From an uncultured Oscillospiraceae bacterium (GTDB lineage: Bacteria > Bacillota > Clostridia > Oscillospirales > Acutalibacteraceae): a stretch of DNA of 8,522 nt. This document shows positions 6,725 through 8,522 of this stretch, piece after piece. How positions within the stretch are numbered: position 1 is the first letter of the stretch; every line of letters starts with the position of its first letter. A program made the translations under genes and the position numbers. Below the pieces are notes generated by a model. The model saw nothing but the letters and a program-made list of their open reading frames with translations, had not been told where the DNA came from and did not search any database. The stretch spans positions 1 to 8,522 of the forward strand of contig UQGM01000069.1 in the NCBI GenBank assembly GCA_900540535.1, written 5' to 3'.

Positions 6725-7480
6725 TTAAACCTCTTTAAAGCTATTAATTAACCATGTTTTAATATTTATTGTTTCAACGGCTAAGCCGCAGTACTGACAT
6801 TTTTTCTCGCCTACAGACGTTATTGGAGCGCCGCAGTTGGGACATACAGTGCCCACAGCGTTGCCTGCTGTATTTTTTATGAGATCGGGATTTTGGATAT
6901 ACACAATTTCCGTGTTGTATTTTGTTTGAGTACGGAAACTGTCATCACCCCAAACTGTCTTTCCGTCTTTGGATTTATAGTGAATGTGGCCTACAGATGA
7001 CTGCAAAATAATTTTGCATATTCCGCCGCCTTTGCGGTAATCACTTATCTGAGTGTCATAGATTTCTACATCGGAGAAATGTTCCTCAATTTCCGAAGCT
7101 TTATTGTCCTCGATTTGAAGCCTTATCTGATTGATAAAATCATCGGTAGTGCCTGTGATATTTGATATTTTTCCGTTATCTATGGATATAAATGCGCTTA
7201 AAAGTGCATTTTCTGCTCTTGTTTTAAGCTGAGGATAATTAAGTTCAGGAAAGTCCTCTGTAATCTGGGGCAGAAACAGCTTTGTCATTGATGAAACAGA
7301 TTTAGGTTTTTCTGCTAAAAGTTCTTTTTGTCTTTCAAGTCCTTCCGTAATGGTATCGGTTCCGAAAACAGAATTTGAAAAACTGCGCATTTTCCTTTTG
7401 ATTTTAATAACAGCATAAGCTATTGCGATTATAATTATTGCTGCAAATATAATAAAAAACCAAAAAAATCCATTGTCCAT
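6725..7480 (-). CDS. Membrane-anchored Tim44/NTF2-like protein with C-terminal zinc ribbon, first gene of the SPFH operon
   Basis: 251 residues from the chosen start. An N-terminal hydrophobic helix (about 5-25) followed by a basic stretch (KIKRKMR) suggests a single anchor with the rest cytoplasmic. The middle (about 60-200) has helices followed by strands and resembles the Tim44-like/NTF2-like fold seen in bacterial proteins of this layout; this is judged from pattern only and is the least sure part. A zinc ribbon follows with Cys213, Cys216, Cys228 and Cys231, then a short tail ending in KEV. It leads the operon, 30 bases before the SPFH gene. An in-frame ATG four codons upstream (7492) is possible, but the better ribosome site favours 7480. 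No enzyme motif is visible. It is probably a membrane partner of the SPFH and zinc-ribbon proteins encoded downstream. Confidence 0.75.
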   Translation of the reverse strand: MDNGFFWFFIIFAAIIIIAIAYAVIKIKRKMRSFSNSVFGTDTITEGLERQKELLAEKPKSVSSMTKLFLPQITEDFPELNYPQLKTRAENALLSAFISIDNGKISNITGTTDDFINQIRLQIEDNKASEIEEHFSDVEIYDTQISDYRKGGGICKIILQSSVGHIHYKSKDGKTVWGDDSFRTQTKYNTEIVYIQNPDLIKNTAGNAVGTVCPNCGAPITSVGEKKCQYCGLAVETINIKTWLINSFKEV

Positions 7481-7484
7481 CTGT

Positions 7485-7490
7485 ATCACC
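7485..7490 (-). promoter_or_regulatory. Ribosome binding site favouring the start at 7480
   Basis: GGTGAT on the minus strand matches six bases of the extended Shine-Dalgarno GGAGGTGATC and lies four bases before the ATG at 7478-7480. The alternative ATG (7490-7492) overlaps this site and has only a weak AGG in front of it, so the shorter protein is preferred. Confidence 0.55.
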
Positions 7491-7502
7491 ATTGAGCCTA
7501 TT

Positions 7503-7528
7503 TTGTGTGAATATTATATAACACACAA
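7503..7528 (-). promoter_or_regulatory. 26-bp dyad centred on the -10 box of the SPFH operon
   Basis: TTGTGTG (7503-7509) and CACACAA (7522-7528) are perfect inverted copies separated by 12 A/T bases. The minus-strand hexamer TATAAT (7513-7518, full consensus) lies in the middle. No good -35 hexamer is found 16-18 bases upstream, so the promoter may need an activator or the dyad may be a repressor operator over the -10 and start site. Transcription would begin near 7506, giving a short leader. A weaker alternative on the same strand is TTCACA (7590-7595) with TATATT (7565-7570) and a long 19-base spacer. Confidence 0.5.
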
Positions 7529-7698
7529 TAAATCAATGCCATACATTTCTTACATTTTGTCAGTAATATAAACTTATGGTCGAATTTTTTGTGAAAGCTA
7601 ACCGTTATTTTCTTTATAAGTGGGCATAATAACCAAAATGGGCTTGACAGTCATTGTCGGATTTCTAACAAAGTGAGTTTAAATCTTGTCATAGCCTG

Positions 7699-7727
7699 TT
7701 GCTTTAAATCGGTTTTTTTATTATAAT
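7699..7727 (+). promoter_or_regulatory. Probable promoter of the NifU-like gene
   Basis: TTGCTT (7699-7704, 3 of 6 but with the key TTG) and a perfect TATAAT (7722-7727) are 17 bases apart. The start would be near 7734, with a leader of about 37 bases. A consensus TTGACA at 7644-7649 lies upstream, but its best -10 partner is only TAACAA (7666-7671), so it is a weaker candidate for a second promoter. Confidence 0.55.
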
Positions 7728-7756
7728 AAATCAGGTATAACCTTGTAAAAAACCGA
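7709..7756. repeat. 10-bp inverted repeat flanking the -10 and start site of the NifU-like gene
   Basis: TCGGTTTTTT (7709-7718) and its exact reverse complement AAAAAACCGA (7747-7756) are 28 bases apart. The left arm falls between -35 and -10, and the right arm abuts the ribosome site AAAGGAGA (7756-7763). It could be a DNA looping or operator site, or, in a longer transcript from 7644, a hairpin that partly hides the ribosome site. Much of it is A/T run, so chance is possible. Confidence 0.35.
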
Positions 7757-7770
7757 AAGGAGATACAGAT

Positions 7771-8463
7771 ATGAATTATTCACATGAAGTTGAAAAAATG
7801 TGTATGGTTGCAAAGGGACCCCATCACGGACCCGCTCCTATCCCTGAAGAGGGAAAATGGGTAAAGGCTTATGATATCAAGGATATTTCCGGTCTTTCTC
7901 ACGGTGTGGGCTGGTGTGCTCCCCAGCAGGGTACATGTAAGCTTACACTCAACGTTAAAAACGGTATTGTCGAAGAAGCTCTCGTTGAAACTCTCGGCTG
8001 CTCAGGTATGACTCACTCAGCAGCTATGGCTTCCGAAATCCTTCCCGGCAAGACACTCCTTGAGTGCCTTAACACTGACCTTGTTTGCGACGCTATCAAC
8101 GTTGCCATGCGTGAGATCTTCCTCCAGTTCGTTTACGGACGTACACAGTCCGCTTTCTCTGAGGACGGTCTTCCCATCGGTGCTGGTCTTGAAGATCTCG
8201 GTAAGGGACTTCGCTCACAGGTTGGTACAATGTTCAGCACAAAGGCTAAGGGCGTTCGTTACATGGAGATGGCTGAGGGCTATGTTACACGTATGGCTCT
8301 CGACAGTGACGATCAGGTTATCGGCTATGAGTTCGTAAAGCTCGGCAAGATGCTTGAGGATATCCGTCACGGCAAAACTCCCAACGAAGCATATGAAAAC
8401 AACAAGGGAACCTACGGTCGTTTCGATGGCGCTGCCAAGTACATCGATCCCCGTGAGGAATAA
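7771..8463 (+). CDS. NifU/IscU-like iron-sulfur cluster scaffold protein, atypical two-cysteine form
   Basis: 230 residues, soluble, no signal peptide. The central part (about 45-145) resembles the NifU N-terminal/IscU fold: GTCKLTLNVKNGIVEEALVE (53-72), then GCSGMTHSAAMASEILPGKTL (76-96) in place of the IscU GCGSAIASS segment. Cys56 and Cys77 line up with IscU Cys37 and Cys63. At the place of the third scaffold cysteine (IscU HCSILAEDAI) the protein reads QSAFSEDGL (126-134), without cysteine; Cys11, Cys49, Cys99 and Cys106 are other possible ligands. The C-terminal 85 residues extend beyond IscU and are not assigned. The ATG is set by AAAGGAGA (7756-7763), about eight bases upstream. Codons are richer in G/C at third positions than in the minus-strand genes, which suggests high expression. 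The next gene starts 23 bases after the stop. Clostridia commonly carry such a scaffold gene beside a GGGtGRT gene. A role in Fe-S assembly is inferred from the family. Confidence 0.85.
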   Translation: MNYSHEVEKMCMVAKGPHHGPAPIPEEGKWVKAYDIKDISGLSHGVGWCAPQQGTCKLTLNVKNGIVEEALVETLGCSGMTHSAAMASEILPGKTLLECLNTDLVCDAINVAMREIFLQFVYGRTQSAFSEDGLPIGAGLEDLGKGLRSQVGTMFSTKAKGVRYMEMAEGYVTRMALDSDDQVIGYEFVKLGKMLEDIRHGKTPNEAYENNKGTYGRFDGAAKYIDPREE

Positions 8464-8471
8464 GACTATAT

Positions 8472-8478
8472 AAGGAGG
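8472..8478 (+). promoter_or_regulatory. Ribosome binding site fixing the start of the downstream gene at 8487
   Basis: AAGGAGG lies two bases before the ATG at 8481 and eight bases before the in-frame ATG at 8487. Two bases is too close for initiation, so 8487 is the likely start. Confidence 0.8.
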
Positions 8479-8486
8479 ACATGAAA

Positions 8487-8522
8487 ATGGCTAACGACGT
8501 AAAATTTGAAGGCAAAGAAAGA
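8487..8522 (+). CDS. Start of a downstream gene, probably GGGtGRT-family protein (3' part outside the window)
   Basis: Only 12 codons are present, reading MANDVKFEGKER, and the frame is open to the window end. The piece resembles the N-terminus of GGGtGRT-family proteins, where an F-E-x-x-E-R pattern occurs close to the start, and that family typically follows a NifU-like gene of the kind found here. The visible sequence is too short to prove this. It is in an operon with the NifU-like gene, 23 bases after its stop. The function of the GGGtGRT family is, as far as I know, not established. Confidence 0.55.
   Translation, partial: MANDVKFEGKER

Noticed and set aside
7493..7770. Possible riboswitch or small RNA in the divergent spacer
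   Set aside because: No compact multi-stem fold or known riboswitch core was recognised; the spacer is explained by two promoters and two inverted repeats.
8060..8338. 92-residue plus-strand open frame inside the NifU-like gene
   Set aside because: It is out of frame within a clear, well-started gene and shows low-complexity Ser/Leu composition typical of a shadow frame.

Overview
The window looks like a chromosomal segment of a low-to-moderate GC Gram-positive anaerobe of the class Clostridia, probably a gut member of the Oscillospiraceae/Lachnospiraceae sphere. This is an inference from four things: strong AGGAGG ribosome sites before most genes, A/T-rich spacers with sigma-A-type promoters and hairpin-plus-U terminators, a clostridial-style LacZ, and the pairing of a NifU-like scaffold gene with what looks like the start of a GGGtGRT-family gene. 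No mobile element, CRISPR array or phage gene was seen.

Layout. Positions 1-184 (+) hold the end of a tRNA operon: a tRNA-Asp(GTC) cut by the window edge, a complete tRNA-Thr(GGT), and a strong terminator. Positions 208-3326 (-) hold a single-gene unit: a promoter with a direct repeat across its -35 box, a complete cytoplasmic GH2 beta-galactosidase (lacZ), and its own terminator, which lies back to back with the tRNA terminator. No sugar transporter or regulator gene is adjacent.

Positions 3359-7528 (-) form a compact four-gene operon. In transcription order it encodes: (1) a membrane-anchored protein with a Tim44/NTF2-like middle and a C-terminal zinc ribbon; (2) an SPFH-domain protein with three C-terminal zinc ribbons, two of them a recent tandem duplication; (3) a protein with two N-terminal zinc ribbons and one C-terminal membrane segment; (4) a secreted or membrane-anchored TPM-domain (YgcG/DUF477) protein. 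Genes 2-4 match in architecture the YdjI, YdjG and YdjH proteins encoded with PspA in Bacillus subtilis. There the SPFH protein links the phage-shock protein PspA to the membrane. No pspA lies in this window, and a Tim44-like zinc-ribbon protein heads the operon instead. The likely job is a membrane stress or membrane organisation complex, with cytoplasmic zinc ribbons as assembly modules. This is the most interesting system in the window.

Positions 7699-8522 (+) are transcribed divergently from that operon: a NifU/IscU-like Fe-S scaffold protein of an atypical type with only two of the three canonical cysteines, followed by the first 12 codons of a downstream gene. The 278-bp divergent spacer holds two promoters and two inverted repeats that could be operators.
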